NCBI GenBank assembly: GCA_016124445.1
Contig: WGNR01000003.1
Location: 124,001 to 188,000 of the forward strand
DNA from: a bacterium
GTDB taxonomy: Bacteria; Planctomycetota; Planctomycetia; Pirellulales; Pirellulaceae
DNA: 64,000 nucleotides
Direction: 5' to 3'
Part shown: one piece after another, positions 50,539 to 61,946 of the stretch
How the letters are laid out: each line of letters opens with the position of its first letter
Position numbering within the stretch: the stretch's first letter is position 1
The notes under the pieces: model-generated
Seen by the model: only the letters and a program-made list of their open reading frames with translations
Told to the model about the DNA's origin: nothing
Databases searched by the model: none
Translations under genes and position numbers: made by a program

Positions 50539-51108
50539 GTGCCTGATCAAGTCCTCATCGTCATTGGCGACGCGTCCGAAACTCTCGACACGATGTACCC
50601 CTACTACCGTTTGCAAGAAGCAGGCTTCGAGCCCGTTGTGGCGGGTCCGCATCGGGGGCAATTTCAGATGGTCATGCACGAAATCAAACCAGGCTGGACC
50701 ATTACCAAGGAGTGGGAAGGCTACACGATCGAAGCGAAGATCGCGTTTTCCGAGATCGTGCCAGACCAATACGCAGGAATCATGCTTAGCGGCGGCCGGG
50801 CACCTGAATACATCCGCTACGATCCCCACCTGGTTGAAGCAACGCGCTGGTTTGTCGAGAACGGCAAGCCGGTCGCCTCGGTTTGCCATGGCGTCGAGAT
50901 CCTGGCCTACGCCGACTGCGTGCGGGGGAGAAAGGTGGCCACGGTGCCCAAATGTAAGTTCGATCTAGAAGTGTGTGGCGGAACGTTCGTTGACGAAGCC
51001 TGCGTGGTCGACGGCAACATCGTCAGCGGCCGGACCTTCCACGACAACGGCCGCTACTTCGGGGCGTTCATCAAGCTACTAGAGGACGGCCGCAAAGCTC
51101 ATGTTTAG
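50539..51108 (+). CDS. DJ-1/PfpI family protein
   Basis: The 189-aa protein has the class I glutamine-amidotransferase-like fold: VLIVIGDASETLD, then AGIMLSGGRAPEYIRYDP and SVCHGVEIL with the nucleophilic Cys in the elbow. Such proteins act as deglycases or chaperones, or as protease-like stress proteins. The start is GTG 50539 after AAGGAA. It is divergent from katG, which suggests an oxidative-stress link. Confidence 0.85.
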   Translation: MPDQVLIVIGDASETLDTMYPYYRLQEAGFEPVVAGPHRGQFQMVMHEIKPGWTITKEWEGYTIEAKIAFSEIVPDQYAGIMLSGGRAPEYIRYDPHLVEATRWFVENGKPVASVCHGVEILAYADCVRGRKVATVPKCKFDLEVCGGTFVDEACVVDGNIVSGRTFHDNGRYFGAFIKLLEDGRKAHV

Positions 51109-54100
51109 AACGGATAATTCGGCACGCAGCCCTTCCAGCTTTGGTGATCAAAGAGATCCTTGGTCGCCGGATCGGTGTCCTCTCCGTGGTAGTCGATATT
51201 ACTCGCCGTCGGCGAGACCACGATCGGAGCATGCGCGATTTCCGTGCCGCAAGTCGCATTGAAGCTGACGCCAGAGCTGTTCTGGTAGGAGTTGCCGTAA
51301 ATGTCGAAGTCACGGGCCGCGATGTAGGCGCCGGCAATCGTGTTTTTGACCGAGTTGCCGTAGATCTCGGCTCTTACTGGATTGGCTGTAGTCGTTCCGA
51401 ACGGCGTTTCGTTGTACCAGCCTTCCGACCCGATGTAGAGGCCTGGACCGCTGGTTCGATTGGGTCCGCCGTCGACCTCGTTGTTTCGGATAATCGCGCC
51501 GGAGTAATCACCCGATGTCGACGACCATTTCTGGATCATGATCGCTGCAAACGCGCCGCCAGAAACATCGGCCGTATGCATAACCTTGTTCCCTTCAATC
51601 AGCGTATTTGCGCCGCCGCCGAAGATCAGATCGATGTCGGTGTTGTCGATCAACGTGTTGCCGATGAACTCCGAGTTTCTCGCATCGTGAACCGTCAGGC
51701 CGTCTGCCCACATGTTGTCGACATTATGAAGCCCGTTGTAGGCGTAGATGTTGTCCTCGATATGGACGTTGTTGCGAACGCCGTTCACTTCCATACCGGT
51801 GCCGCCCAGGGCGTAGATGAACTGGTTGGCGATGAAGGTCGCATTGTCGGCAGCCATCGTGCTGACGAAGCCATAGCGATTGTTGCCGTTGGAAACCTGC
51901 CGTGCCGCAGTGGTGCCTTGACGATTCTCGCGGTTGCCGTCGAGCACAATGTGATGCATTGTGTCGATCAACTCGAATCGAATCAGACCTTCCTGGTCGG
52001 AGAAATTGGCCGAAGCGACCAACTCGGCGTAGTCGTGAGTTCCCAGGTCGGAAGCTGGATCGCTGACCGTTTTGCCGATGGTGGTCATCGAGATTTGTTT
52101 TCGGAACAAGATCTGATGATCGAGCATGTATCGCCCAGCCGGCAGTTCCAGCGTTCCACCGACAGGAGTCAGATCGATGGCAGCTTTGATGTAAGGCGAA
52201 ACATCAATGTTCGTGCCGGAGTATTGGGCCAGGTCGTTGTACAGGTAACGATCGTCGATCTGCTCCAACTGGACCGGCTTGGTGGTGAAGGTCTCGGATA
52301 CGGCAGCGAATCCAGGTTTTTGAACCGACCAGGTGTACTCGGTATCGGGCTCGACCGGCACGACAATCCGGTTGCTGGTGGTCGAGATCGACAGGTAGTA
52401 GTTGTTTGACGTCTGCGTGTAGCCTTGGACCTGTTTGCCATCCCAATTGGTTGGTTGCAGCCGGACGGTGTAGTTTCCGGTGTAATTGGGTAGCGGTGTG
52501 AACTCGAGGGTCATGAACCCTTGGTTCACTTCATCCCCTTCCTTGGGGCTGATAATCGCCGGCGTGTTTTCGTCAATCGGCGTTACGTTCGTGCTGCTGG
52601 GGGCGGTCGAGAAGTGGGCCAGCGAAGCAGTCTGGTTCGGGATTTGGACCCACCAGCTATAGTTCTGCCCAGGGGCTACCGGCACCGTGATGCTGGTTGC
52701 TTTCGTGGCAACGCAGAGGTACAGACTATCGCAATCGTGATCGAAGCCGATCGCTTGCTGCCCGTCCCAATTCTCTTGAGACATACGTACCTGGTAATCG
52801 CCCAGGTAACCTGGCACCGGATTGAACTGCAGTGTCACCTGCTCGGAATCGACAACGTCCCCTTCCTTTGGAGTCAGGATGATTGGGTTGTCTATTTGAG
52901 GACCAGGATCGCTGGAACCAAAATCGGAAGTCGTGAAGTTGGCAACGTCCGCCACGCCACCAGGCTCTTGAACCCACCAGCGATACGACTTGTTGGGCTT
53001 CACCGGTACCGAGATCGACGTCTGAGTCGTTGCGATGCAGAGATAAAGCGACGTGCAATCGTGAGTAAACCCTGCTGCCTGCTGGCCGTCCCAATTGTCG
53101 TCCATCAAGCGAACCCAGTACGAGCCGCTGTAATTGGTTGCCGGGTCGAAATTAAGCGTGACCGTCGAGCTGTCGATCACCGAACCTTCCATCGGAGAGA
53201 TGATCGTGGGCGCGGTGACTGCCGGATTGGAGCCGGTGTCTCCTCCATCGCCGCCAGTGTCGACCGGGGCCGTGCTGAAGTTGGCAATATCAGGGTCGTT
53301 GATGTTAGTCTTGTGAACCCACCAACGATACGACAAGCCTGGATCAACCGGCACGGTGATCGACGTATCGGTCGTAATGATGCATAGATAAAGCGAATCG
53401 CAATCGTGGTTGAAACCTGGTGCCTGTTGGCCGTCCCAGTTTTCTTCCATTAGGCGAACCATGTAGGTTCCGCTGTAGCCAGGAACCGGATCGTAATTGA
53501 GATCGACCGTCGACGTATTGATTACGGTACCTTCCACAGGGGAAGTGATCATCGGCTTGGTGATGACCGCCGGGGGATTGGTCGTCCCGCCGGTTCCGGA
53601 GTCGCTGACGGAAAAGGATGCGCCGTCCGCTTCATGATCTGGCCGGTGCACCCACCAGCGATAGTTATGCCCTGGCTTCACCGGCACGGTGATCTGCTTT
53701 TCGGTCGTGGAAATGCAGAGATACAACGAATTGCAGTCGTGAGTGAAACCAGATGCCTGTTGCCCATCCCAGTTTTGATCGTCCAAGCGAACCAGGTAAG
53801 GGCCGTCGTAACCGGTAATCCCCTCGAACGAAAGCGTGACCGAAGTTCCATCGATCACATCTCCTTGGACTGGCGACGTGATCATTGGCTTGGTGAGAAC
53901 GGGAGCTGGATCCGATCCCGTATCGCCCCCCGATCCACCGGCAGGCGCTTCGGCCGTCGTGAAATTGGCGATCGAGACGTCGGTCATGTTCGTCTCGTGA
54001 ACCCACCAGCGATACGACGAGCCTGGATCGACCGGAACCGTAATCGAAGTTTCGGTCGTGATGATGCAGAGATAAAGCGAATCGCAGTCGTGCTGGAAGC

Positions 54101-55139
54101 CGGGAGCTTGGGCACCATCCCAGTTGTCTTTGCTTAGCCGGACCATGTAGGTTCCGCTATAGCCGGGAACCGGATCGTAGCTGAGTTGTACCGTCGCCGT
54201 GTCGATTACGTCCCCCTCCTGAGGAGACAGAATCGTCGGATTGTTCGAATTCGGGTCAGGCTGCGGAGTTGGTTGAGGATCAGGCGTGGGATTCGGGTCG
54301 GGTGTCGCTTCCGCTACCGAGAACGATGCGCTATCGGCCGCGTGATCTGGGTGATGGACCCACCAGCGATAACTGTGTCCAGGCTTGACCGGAACGGTGA
54401 TCTCTCGGTCGGTCGTATAAACACACAGATAAAGCGTCGTGCAGTCGTGATTGAATCCGGCGGCCTGTTGCCCGTCCCAATTGGCATCGGCAAGTCGAAC
54501 CATGTAGGGACCGTCGTAGCCGCTGTATGGCTCGTACGAAAGCGTGACCGTCGTTCCGTCGATGACATCTCCATCCAGCGGGGCGGTGATCGTCGGCGTG
54601 GTCGAAACAGGTGTCGGATCGGTCGTTTCCGTTTGCGTCGTATCTTGCGGCTGCGACTCGGCAACGGTGAACGATGCCCCACCGGCAGAATGATCGGGTT
54701 GGTGGACCCACCACCGATAGCTGTGTCCCGGGATAACCGGAACGGTGATTTCTTTCTCGGTGGTCGATACGCAGAGATAGAGTGAGTTGCAGTCGTGATT
54801 GAAACCAGAGGCTTGCGTTCCGTCCCAATTGTTGTCGTCTAAGCGGACCAGGTAGTTGCCGTTGTAACCACTGATTTCATTGAAGGAGAGCGTGACGGTC
54901 GTTCCCTGGACAACATCTCCCTCCAATGGCGAATTGATCGTTGGGACATCGGATGCTTCCCCTTCCAGAACAAACGAAGTCGATTGATCGGCCCCAGCAT
55001 CGGCAGGCTGCGAAACTTCGGTGATCAGCTGATCTACCGTAGGAGGCTGTAGGTCCTGCCCGGTCGACGCCGAAAGGACGTAACGGTTTTCCAGGAAGTC
55101 GACTCGAAGACGTCGCCAACGGTGGGACGGGGATCGCAT
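51105..55139 (-). CDS. Repeat-rich surface protein with beta-helix C-terminus
   Basis: The 1344-aa protein begins with RRLRVDFLENRYVLSAS, a planctomycete sorting-type N-terminus. Residues about 65-955 are eight beta-sandwich-type repeats of about 110 aa with the core (VI/IL)SPxxGDV, VRLxxxNWDGxQAxGF and HDCxSLYLC, then ITVPVxPGxxYRWWVH. The eighth repeat has lost the Cys pair. The C-terminus (about 960-1344) is a right-handed beta-helix with parallel strand repeats (NNVHIEDNIYAYNGLHN, EFIGNTLIDNTDIDLIFG, IRNNEVDGGPN). It is probably a secreted surface binder of polysaccharide. No catalytic motif is recognised. Confidence 0.85.
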   Translation of the reverse strand: MRSPSHRWRRLRVDFLENRYVLSASTGQDLQPPTVDQLITEVSQPADAGADQSTSFVLEGEASDVPTINSPLEGDVVQGTTVTLSFNEISGYNGNYLVRLDDNNWDGTQASGFNHDCNSLYLCVSTTEKEITVPVIPGHSYRWWVHQPDHSAGGASFTVAESQPQDTTQTETTDPTPVSTTPTITAPLDGDVIDGTTVTLSYEPYSGYDGPYMVRLADANWDGQQAAGFNHDCTTLYLCVYTTDREITVPVKPGHSYRWWVHHPDHAADSASFSVAEATPDPNPTPDPQPTPQPDPNSNNPTILSPQEGDVIDTATVQLSYDPVPGYSGTYMVRLSKDNWDGAQAPGFQHDCDSLYLCIITTETSITVPVDPGSSYRWWVHETNMTDVSIANFTTAEAPAGGSGGDTGSDPAPVLTKPMITSPVQGDVIDGTSVTLSFEGITGYDGPYLVRLDDQNWDGQQASGFTHDCNSLYLCISTTEKQITVPVKPGHNYRWWVHRPDHEADGASFSVSDSGTGGTTNPPAVITKPMITSPVEGTVINTSTVDLNYDPVPGYSGTYMVRLMEENWDGQQAPGFNHDCDSLYLCIITTDTSITVPVDPGLSYRWWVHKTNINDPDIANFSTAPVDTGGDGGDTGSNPAVTAPTIISPMEGSVIDSSTVTLNFDPATNYSGSYWVRLMDDNWDGQQAAGFTHDCTSLYLCIATTQTSISVPVKPNKSYRWWVQEPGGVADVANFTTSDFGSSDPGPQIDNPIILTPKEGDVVDSEQVTLQFNPVPGYLGDYQVRMSQENWDGQQAIGFDHDCDSLYLCVATKATSITVPVAPGQNYSWWVQIPNQTASLAHFSTAPSSTNVTPIDENTPAIISPKEGDEVNQGFMTLEFTPLPNYTGNYTVRLQPTNWDGKQVQGYTQTSNNYYLSISTTSNRIVVPVEPDTEYTWSVQKPGFAAVSETFTTKPVQLEQIDDRYLYNDLAQYSGTNIDVSPYIKAAIDLTPVGGTLELPAGRYMLDHQILFRKQISMTTIGKTVSDPASDLGTHDYAELVASANFSDQEGLIRFELIDTMHHIVLDGNRENRQGTTAARQVSNGNNRYGFVSTMAADNATFIANQFIYALGGTGMEVNGVRNNVHIEDNIYAYNGLHNVDNMWADGLTVHDARNSEFIGNTLIDNTDIDLIFGGGANTLIEGNKVMHTADVSGGAFAAIMIQKWSSTSGDYSGAIIRNNEVDGGPNRTSGPGLYIGSEGWYNETPFGTTTANPVRAEIYGNSVKNTIAGAYIAARDFDIYGNSYQNSSGVSFNATCGTEIAHAPIVVSPTASNIDYHGEDTDPATKDLFDHQSWKGCVPNYPF
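52272..54947 (-). repeat. Eight tandem protein-coding repeats (about 330 bp each)
   Basis: Eight direct repeats of the NWDG/HDC...C unit are encoded here. Repeats 2-3 and 4-5 match each other as pairs: 2 and 4 share GYDGPY and HxPDH, 3 and 5 share DPVPGYSGTYMVRL and PVDPG. This indicates that a two-repeat block was duplicated. The eighth repeat (nearest the beta-helix) is the most diverged. Confidence 0.85.
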
Positions 55140-55477
55140 AGAATGAACCGCCTGAACAAGCCAGGCGTCAAAAGTGGATCGATCCGTCGAATTACTAAAA
55201 ACTAATCCATATTCACTATTCGATCCACCTTAATTAGGGATCCCTGACTTCCCAAGATACCAGATTTAAAATTCTAAGACGCTTCGCCTGAAAACAAACA
55301 GCCATGCCCAGCGCAAGTGCATACACAACAATTACTTATGCATGTTTGTCGATGCACCTCAAGGTGGCTTTTCCGGGCCAGAGACGGACAAGAAAAGAGG
55401 AAGGCCGAGCAGAATCAAAGGGTACTGCTCGGCCTTACATGCTTTTAGGGGGTAGTTCTACTTCGCGTGTGCCAGGC
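55140..55477. other. Region between the repeat protein and gmd
   Basis: AT-rich at 55190-55280, likely the promoter of the repeat-protein gene. It also contains the gmd terminator. No gene is seen. Confidence 0.4.
55402..55437 (-). terminator. Terminator of the gmd operon
   Basis: A 12-bp perfect stem (AAGGCCGAGCAG / CTGCTCGGCCTT) with a 12-nt loop follows gmd on the minus strand and is followed by a pyrimidine-rich stretch (CCTCTTTTCTTG). Confidence 0.75.
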
Positions 55478-56572
<1,095 letters not shown>

Positions 56573-56585
56573 TCAGGGGCTCGAC

Positions 56586-57953
56586 TTACGCCGCCTGTCT
56601 TTCGTCGGCGGAACGTGCGGCTTCAACATTGGTTGCCAGACGGCTAACTACGTCGACAAGCTTCGGGAAGACTAACTTCCACGGCTCGTTAACTACTTCA
56701 ATCTTCGCTGGCATCGTCCAACCTTCGTTCGATTCAAATTGAACGAGTTGTTGGCTCAGGTGAGCGGGATCTTTCAGATCAAAGAATGCAGCCCCGGCGC
56801 CGGCGACTTCGCGGAAGATCGGAATGTCGCTGGCAAAGACATGCAGACCATGGTGCTGTGCCTCGACGATCGGAAGTCCAAATCCTTCCGCCTTCGACGG
56901 GAAAATGAAAGCCTTGCTGTTCTGATAGATGTAGTTGAGCGTTTTGTCGTCGACATTGCTCAGCAGATGGAGGCGTTTGCCCGATTCTGGATGGTTGACG
57001 ATCCGCTCGACGACGTCGTCACACTTCCAGCCGATACGTCCCACCAGGACCAGCGAAACATCGTGATTCTGTGCCCAAAGATGCTCGAAGGCATCGATCA
57101 GGTAGTTGTGGTTTTTGCGGATTTCGATGGTCGACACCATCAGATAAGGCGCCGATTCTGGCGAGTCAAACAACCGGCGAACATCTGTCGAAGCACGCGA
57201 AGCATCCGCGACTTTCCGCGGGCCGATATCGCATCCCAGGCGAACATGCCCCACCTGAGACTTGCCCAATGGTGCGTTTTGTTCTTGGATATATCGCCAA
57301 AGATCATCCTCGGCCGCCTGAGCATCTCCGACGAAAAAGTCGACCGAGCGAACCAGACGCTGGGCCCAGTTGTTAAATGTATCCCGCAGTTCTTCATCGA
57401 AGAATTCAGGATGACGAATTGGGATCAGATCGTGAACCATGGCACCGACCAGGGCACCGTTGCTGCGGACATTCTCAATCGCAGGGAACATCTGGTCAGA
57501 TAAATCCCACCACGAATCAGGCATCAAGATCACATCGCCGGGGCCAGGCTCGGCGGAAACCAACTTCGGCCGCTGCGATTGGATGAACTGACGAATCTTG
57601 CGGTCGATTGTGCGAGGATAAAACAGCTTCCGCAGCCGTGTACCAATCTGGTTTAGGCGGATCTGCGTTGGCGTGCTGAAGCGTGACAGATCGATCGGAT
57701 TGAGCCGACTGAAAAACTTCGACCAGTTTTGATTCGATTTGCGAAACCCACGGGCAATACACCAGCGATCGACATGCACGAATTGGCCATCGACCAGAAT
57801 CACGGGAAAGCATTCCACTTGAGTACCCGTCTTTTTCGAGTATTCAATTGCTTCACGTGCCAGGCAGCGGGCAACCCGCTGGATACCGGTGTTGTAGTCG
57901 TGAGCCGCAGTATGCGTAATGTCGATCATCAGTCGACGAATAGGGAGATTCAT
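56586..57953 (-). CDS. Glycosyltransferase family 4 (group 1)
   Basis: The 455-aa protein has a GT-B fold. The N-terminal part starts RLMIDITHTAAHDYNTGIQR; the C-terminal nucleotide-sugar domain has YLMVSTIEIRKNH, and SKAEGFGLPIVEAQHHGL with the typical EX7E pair. It transfers a sugar to a growing polysaccharide. ATG 57953 is used rather than the TTG at 57956. It precedes gmd, pointing to a GDP-sugar donor. Confidence 0.88.
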   Translation of the reverse strand: MNLPIRRLMIDITHTAAHDYNTGIQRVARCLAREAIEYSKKTGTQVECFPVILVDGQFVHVDRWCIARGFRKSNQNWSKFFSRLNPIDLSRFSTPTQIRLNQIGTRLRKLFYPRTIDRKIRQFIQSQRPKLVSAEPGPGDVILMPDSWWDLSDQMFPAIENVRSNGALVGAMVHDLIPIRHPEFFDEELRDTFNNWAQRLVRSVDFFVGDAQAAEDDLWRYIQEQNAPLGKSQVGHVRLGCDIGPRKVADASRASTDVRRLFDSPESAPYLMVSTIEIRKNHNYLIDAFEHLWAQNHDVSLVLVGRIGWKCDDVVERIVNHPESGKRLHLLSNVDDKTLNYIYQNSKAFIFPSKAEGFGLPIVEAQHHGLHVFASDIPIFREVAGAGAAFFDLKDPAHLSQQLVQFESNEGWTMPAKIEVVNEPWKLVFPKLVDVVSRLATNVEAARSADERQAA

Positions 57954-58252
57954 CAATAGCCTCGATTGAGTGGCTTCCCGTAATTGAAGATGTTTGAGCA
58001 GCCGACCACGGTAAAAATAGCAAAGGGTGCCTGCTTCTCGAATACCAATAAATAGCTGGGCGAGAGGCTTCCCTTTTGGGCCGAATCGCGTGGATTGTTT
58101 TGCGCGTCCCGTGCAACAATCGGAGTCTCATCGATTGACTTGCTAGCACCCCTCTTCGTGTAGCAAACTGGCCTTGGATTGATCGATCCACCTTGGCATA
58201 GTAGCGACCATTCCTCGCGCCAGCTCTTCCATGTTTGCCTTCAGGTTTTCTC

Positions 58253-59548
58253 ATGAGTATTTCCGTCATCGGAATCGGACACCAATTTGCCCACCACTAC
58301 CAGGTGCGTGGTGCAGACTGGTCGATCGACATCATCGAGCCGCCTGATCTCAGCAAGAACCTTCGGCCTGATGTCGCGATTCTCGCGAACGAGGTTTTCC
58401 CAGAGTATCGCAACTGCATTCCATACTTTCAGAAGCGAGGCATTCCGACGATATACGCGATCGATGGAATCCTTGAATGGCGTCATTCGTGGGACTTTCC
58501 TCCCTCCGATGCGTGCGGCCAGACGTTTCGTCCGGTGCTGGCCGACAAGATTGCCTGCATCGGTCGCAGTCAGGCCCGCATTCTTGAATCGTGGGGCAAT
58601 GTCGGCAAGTGCGAGGTGGTCGGTGTGCCTCGTTTCGACAACTTAGTGCAGAGCAAGTCTCCGCGAATGCCCTCGGTCGATGGCGAGTTTCGTGTCCTGG
58701 TGATGACTGCCAAGAACCCAGGCTTCGATGAAGCTCAGCGGGAACGAACCAGGCAATCACTTGTCGACTTGAACGAGTGGTTCCAAGCAAATCCAGAAAT
58801 TGACGGACGCACCGTTTGCCCCGTCTGGCGTTTGACCGTCGGGATGGATCAAGAGATTGGCGTGGACGGATCCGCAACCGATACGACCGGTAAGCAATTG
58901 GCGGAATTACTGCCGGAAGTCGATGCCGTCATCACGACACCTTCCACCGCCATGCTGGAATCAATGCGGATTGGTTTGCCAGTTGCCTTGTTGGACTACC
59001 ACAATTGCCCGCATTATGTCCCGGCCGCGTGGACCATTTCGGCTGCATCGCACCTGGATACGATTGTGCCTGAACTGGCGTCCCCTGCCGAAACGAAGAT
59101 GCTCTGGCAGGACTCGATCTTGCACGATGCCCTCGCGTGCGATCTATATGCAACGCCAAGATACGTGGAGTTGGTTGAAGAAATGGCGCGCATCGGGCAA
59201 GAGTGCCGGGCGAAGAACCTGCCACTGCAGTATCCCGCCAGAATCCTCAGCGATCCGGCCGCCGGCTTTCAACGTGTGGAATCACGGTTCGATCTCGCCA
59301 AGCTTTTCCCGACCGAAGAGTCATTTCAAGAGCAAGACCTCCGCGTGCTGCAAGTTGCCGTCTCGCATTTAAATCGGCAGATCAAATATCGGGACGATGA
59401 AATTGAGCGATTGAAAAACGTAATCCAACCGCCGCCTGAGGAGGCTCCTCCTCCGTCAAAAGATAACTCGCTACGAGGGCGGCTCAAAAGACTTCACGAC
59501 AAGGTCCAGCGGAAGATCCGCTTGTTCACAGGTTCCGAGGCGGCCTGA
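58253..59548 (+). CDS. GT-B-like surface polysaccharide protein
   Basis: The 431-aa protein has two Rossmann-like halves: IGIGHQFAHHYQVRG and IACIGRSQARILESWGNVGK with GVPRFD, then TTPSTAMLESMRIGLPVALLDY, as in CDP-glycerol/capsule glycosyltransferases. The C-terminus has a short coiled coil (LNRQIKYRDDEIERLKN) and a basic end that could bind the membrane. ATG 58253 fits family similarity. It is divergent from the gmd pair and likely part of the same polysaccharide locus. Confidence 0.7.
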   Translation: MSISVIGIGHQFAHHYQVRGADWSIDIIEPPDLSKNLRPDVAILANEVFPEYRNCIPYFQKRGIPTIYAIDGILEWRHSWDFPPSDACGQTFRPVLADKIACIGRSQARILESWGNVGKCEVVGVPRFDNLVQSKSPRMPSVDGEFRVLVMTAKNPGFDEAQRERTRQSLVDLNEWFQANPEIDGRTVCPVWRLTVGMDQEIGVDGSATDTTGKQLAELLPEVDAVITTPSTAMLESMRIGLPVALLDYHNCPHYVPAAWTISAASHLDTIVPELASPAETKMLWQDSILHDALACDLYATPRYVELVEEMARIGQECRAKNLPLQYPARILSDPAAGFQRVESRFDLAKLFPTEESFQEQDLRVLQVAVSHLNRQIKYRDDEIERLKNVIQPPPEEAPPPSKDNSLRGRLKRLHDKVQRKIRLFTGSEAA

Positions 59549-59557
59549 TTGCCATGC

Positions 59558-60886
59558 CTACGTGCCGACCTGCTCTGCGACCCACCAGTACTTTTCCAGT
59601 AAGTACCAAACCATCCTGCCCGACAAAATAATCGCCAATAGCTGCGAGCACATTCCGATCAAGCAGGCAATTACCTTAAGGCCCGAAGCTGGCAGGTGCA
59701 TCGCCAGGTACAACATTGCGAATGCCAAGAGCGGTACTCCCAGTACCGTCAGTGCCTGAGCGGTCACAATCAGCGTAACATTGGAAACGCCCAGCCAATT
59801 TACCGCGATCGCGGCGAACATACCAATCCCCAAGCCGACCACCGTGAGCAACTTTACCGGCTGATCTTTCACACTGGCCGAATACCCCAGGCTATCGCTC
59901 AAAGCGGTTCCCCCAATCAACGCATTCACCAAGAGCGAACTGAAGGCACCAGCGGAAATACCGACGCAAAACATGACCTTGGCCCAAGGACCAATCAGCG
60001 GCTCCAATTGGCGGGCCACATCGGTGATGTTGGCGAGCTTTGCTCCCTGGAGGACGGTCGCCGAAGTAATCATGATGATGAAACTGATGCCGCCCAGTAC
60101 CGCGATACCGGCGATCGAGTCGACGATTCCGTTGGCCAGACTTTCTCGTGTCCAGTTCTTTTCACGAACGGCATAAATCTGATAGAAGGCACCGGCGATT
60201 GAAAAAGTGGTGCCGAACATTCCGACCAGCATCACGATGTTGTCCGTCGATTCGCCGCCAGAGGGTAATGATGGAATCATTCCGGAAAGAATCCCCGAGA
60301 TCGACGGTTGTACGAAAAGCAGATTGGCAACAAAACCAACCAGCATGATGCCGACCATTGCCATCATCAACTTCTCGATAAACCGGTACGGAGTGTTACT
60401 ACCGTATAAAGCCCAAACTAGGCCAAGGTTGATCAGCACGATCGACGCCAAGGCGCTCCCCTGACTAAGTGGCGACATACTTGCTTCATTGCCACTCGCT
60501 ACCTCATTGCCGCTTGCCGTGGCGATGTTGATCACGTCGATAATCGCGACGTTGTTGGTGAATTGAAAGCAACTGGTGATCACGAAGAACACCACGCCGG
60601 TTAAGATCGTAACCGGCCGACCCAGGCGACCGGCAAGTTCCGTGAAAGGGCTGCGTTCAAAGTTAGTTCCCAGAACAGCTGCCATGAACACGGTCAGAGC
60701 CATGAACACCGAAGCCAGCCCGAGAACCCAGATCATGCTGTATCCGTAGGCGGCCCCGACTTTGGAGTTAGACAGAATGCTGCCAGGCCCCAAAACCACC
60801 GAAGCCACCACAATCGCCGGACCGATTGCTTTCAAGATTCGCAGGGCGGAAAACTGGCTGGGACTTTCGGTTGCCGTGTCGGACAT
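59558..60886 (-). CDS. Nramp-family transporter lacking metal-site motif
   Basis: The 442-aa protein has about eleven hydrophobic helices with the Nramp arrangement. In helix 1 the metal-binding DPGN motif is replaced by GPGS (residues 33-36, VVLGPGSILSNSK). In helix 6 the usual MPH is replaced (GMFGTTFSIAGAFYQI). Standard Nramp proteins import Mn2+ or Fe2+ with H+; loss of these residues suggests Mg2+, another substrate or a non-transport role. ATG 60886 is used; two TTG codons lie in front of it. It is convergent with the polysaccharide gene at 58253. Confidence 0.8.
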   Translation of the reverse strand: MSDTATESPSQFSALRILKAIGPAIVVASVVLGPGSILSNSKVGAAYGYSMIWVLGLASVFMALTVFMAAVLGTNFERSPFTELAGRLGRPVTILTGVVFFVITSCFQFTNNVAIIDVINIATASGNEVASGNEASMSPLSQGSALASIVLINLGLVWALYGSNTPYRFIEKLMMAMVGIMLVGFVANLLFVQPSISGILSGMIPSLPSGGESTDNIVMLVGMFGTTFSIAGAFYQIYAVREKNWTRESLANGIVDSIAGIAVLGGISFIIMITSATVLQGAKLANITDVARQLEPLIGPWAKVMFCVGISAGAFSSLLVNALIGGTALSDSLGYSASVKDQPVKLLTVVGLGIGMFAAIAVNWLGVSNVTLIVTAQALTVLGVPLLAFAMLYLAMHLPASGLKVIACLIGMCSQLLAIILSGRMVWYLLEKYWWVAEQVGT

Positions 60887-61175
60887 CAACAACTCACTTT
60901 CGAAGGAGGCAAGTCAATGAGATTGGAGAGAGGCGGGAAGGGCGTGAGGATCGACATTATCGGGCAGTAGCGACTCCAAATTCAATCCGATTTTTGAACA
61001 AGAAGCCCTTTCGAGCAACCAATGGGCAGGTCGCTCTAGTCGCCGAATTGATCTAGAATGGGTGCTACTAGCCCCCTTGTCGTCACCGCTCGATTGTTTC
61101 CCAGGAATCTGCCTGCCGGAATGACGACCAGAGACACTCCCCCTAGGTGCCCTTGGTAGGACGCAGATTACCGCG

Positions 61176-61919
61176 ATGAAAACTCGAGTTTTCCAGGATG
61201 CCAGTCAATTAGGTGCCGCAGCGGCTAAAGTTGGTGCCGAAGCCATTCGCCACGCCATCGCCCAGCGGGGGGCCGCTAGTATCATCGTCGCCACGGGGGC
61301 ATCCCAGTTCGCCACGCTCGCTTCGTTGGTGAAAGAACCGGATATCGATTGGTCGCAGGTCACCGGGTTTCACCTGGACGAATACCTTGGCATTGGGGAC
61401 CAGCATCCCGCTTCGTTCTGCCGATATCTTAAAGAACGCTTCGTGCAGCACGTTCCGCTGAAAGCTTTTCACTACGTCGACGGCACCGCGGATGATCCTG
61501 CCGAAGTTTGCCGGCAACTGGGCCAGTTGATCGAGGCTTATCCGATCGACGTTGCTTTTGTTGGCATCGGGGAAAACGGCCACCTGGCGTTCAACGATCC
61601 GCCAGCCGACTTTGCCACCGAGACTCCGTACCTGGTCGTTGAATTGGATCAGGCCTGTCGCCAGCAACAAGCGGGCGAGGGTTGGTTTGCAACGATCGAC
61701 GACGTACCTACCCAGGCAATCAGCATGTCGTGCCGGCAAATCATGAAATCAAAGACGATCGTTTGCAGTGTCCCAGATTCTCGCAAGGCCGAAGCTGTTC
61801 GTAACAGCCTGGAAGGCCCCGTGACCGAAAACGTTCCTGCATCGATCTTGCAGCAACATAACGAAACTTATCTTTTTCTCGATCAAGCATCCGCTTCTCT
61901 TCTCTCTTCCTCTTCGTGA
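61176..61919 (+). CDS. nagB: Glucosamine-6-phosphate deaminase
   Basis: NagB converts glucosamine-6-phosphate to fructose-6-phosphate and ammonia. The 247-aa length and motifs fit: [22 protein letters not shown] (active-site Asp) and [14 protein letters not shown]. It leads a two-gene unit with nagA and is likely controlled by the LacI-type regulator next to it. Confidence 0.92.
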   Translation: MKTRVFQDASQLGAAAAKVGAEAIRHAIAQRGAASIIVATGASQFATLASLVKEPDIDWSQVTGFHLDEYLGIGDQHPASFCRYLKERFVQHVPLKAFHYVDGTADDPAEVCRQLGQLIEAYPIDVAFVGIGENGHLAFNDPPADFATETPYLVVELDQACRQQQAGEGWFATIDDVPTQAISMSCRQIMKSKTIVCSVPDSRKAEAVRNSLEGPVTENVPASILQQHNETYLFLDQASASLLSSSS

Positions 61920-61946
61920 CGGCCAGTTCGGCCAACCGGAACCTGA

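Noticed and set aside
51141..52409. 422-codon plus-strand frame opposite the beta-helix region
   Set aside because: Val/Asp/Arg-rich composition is typical of an antisense shadow of repeats.
52272..54947. CRISPR or satellite repeat
   Set aside because: The repeats are about 330 bp, diverged, and preserve a protein reading frame.
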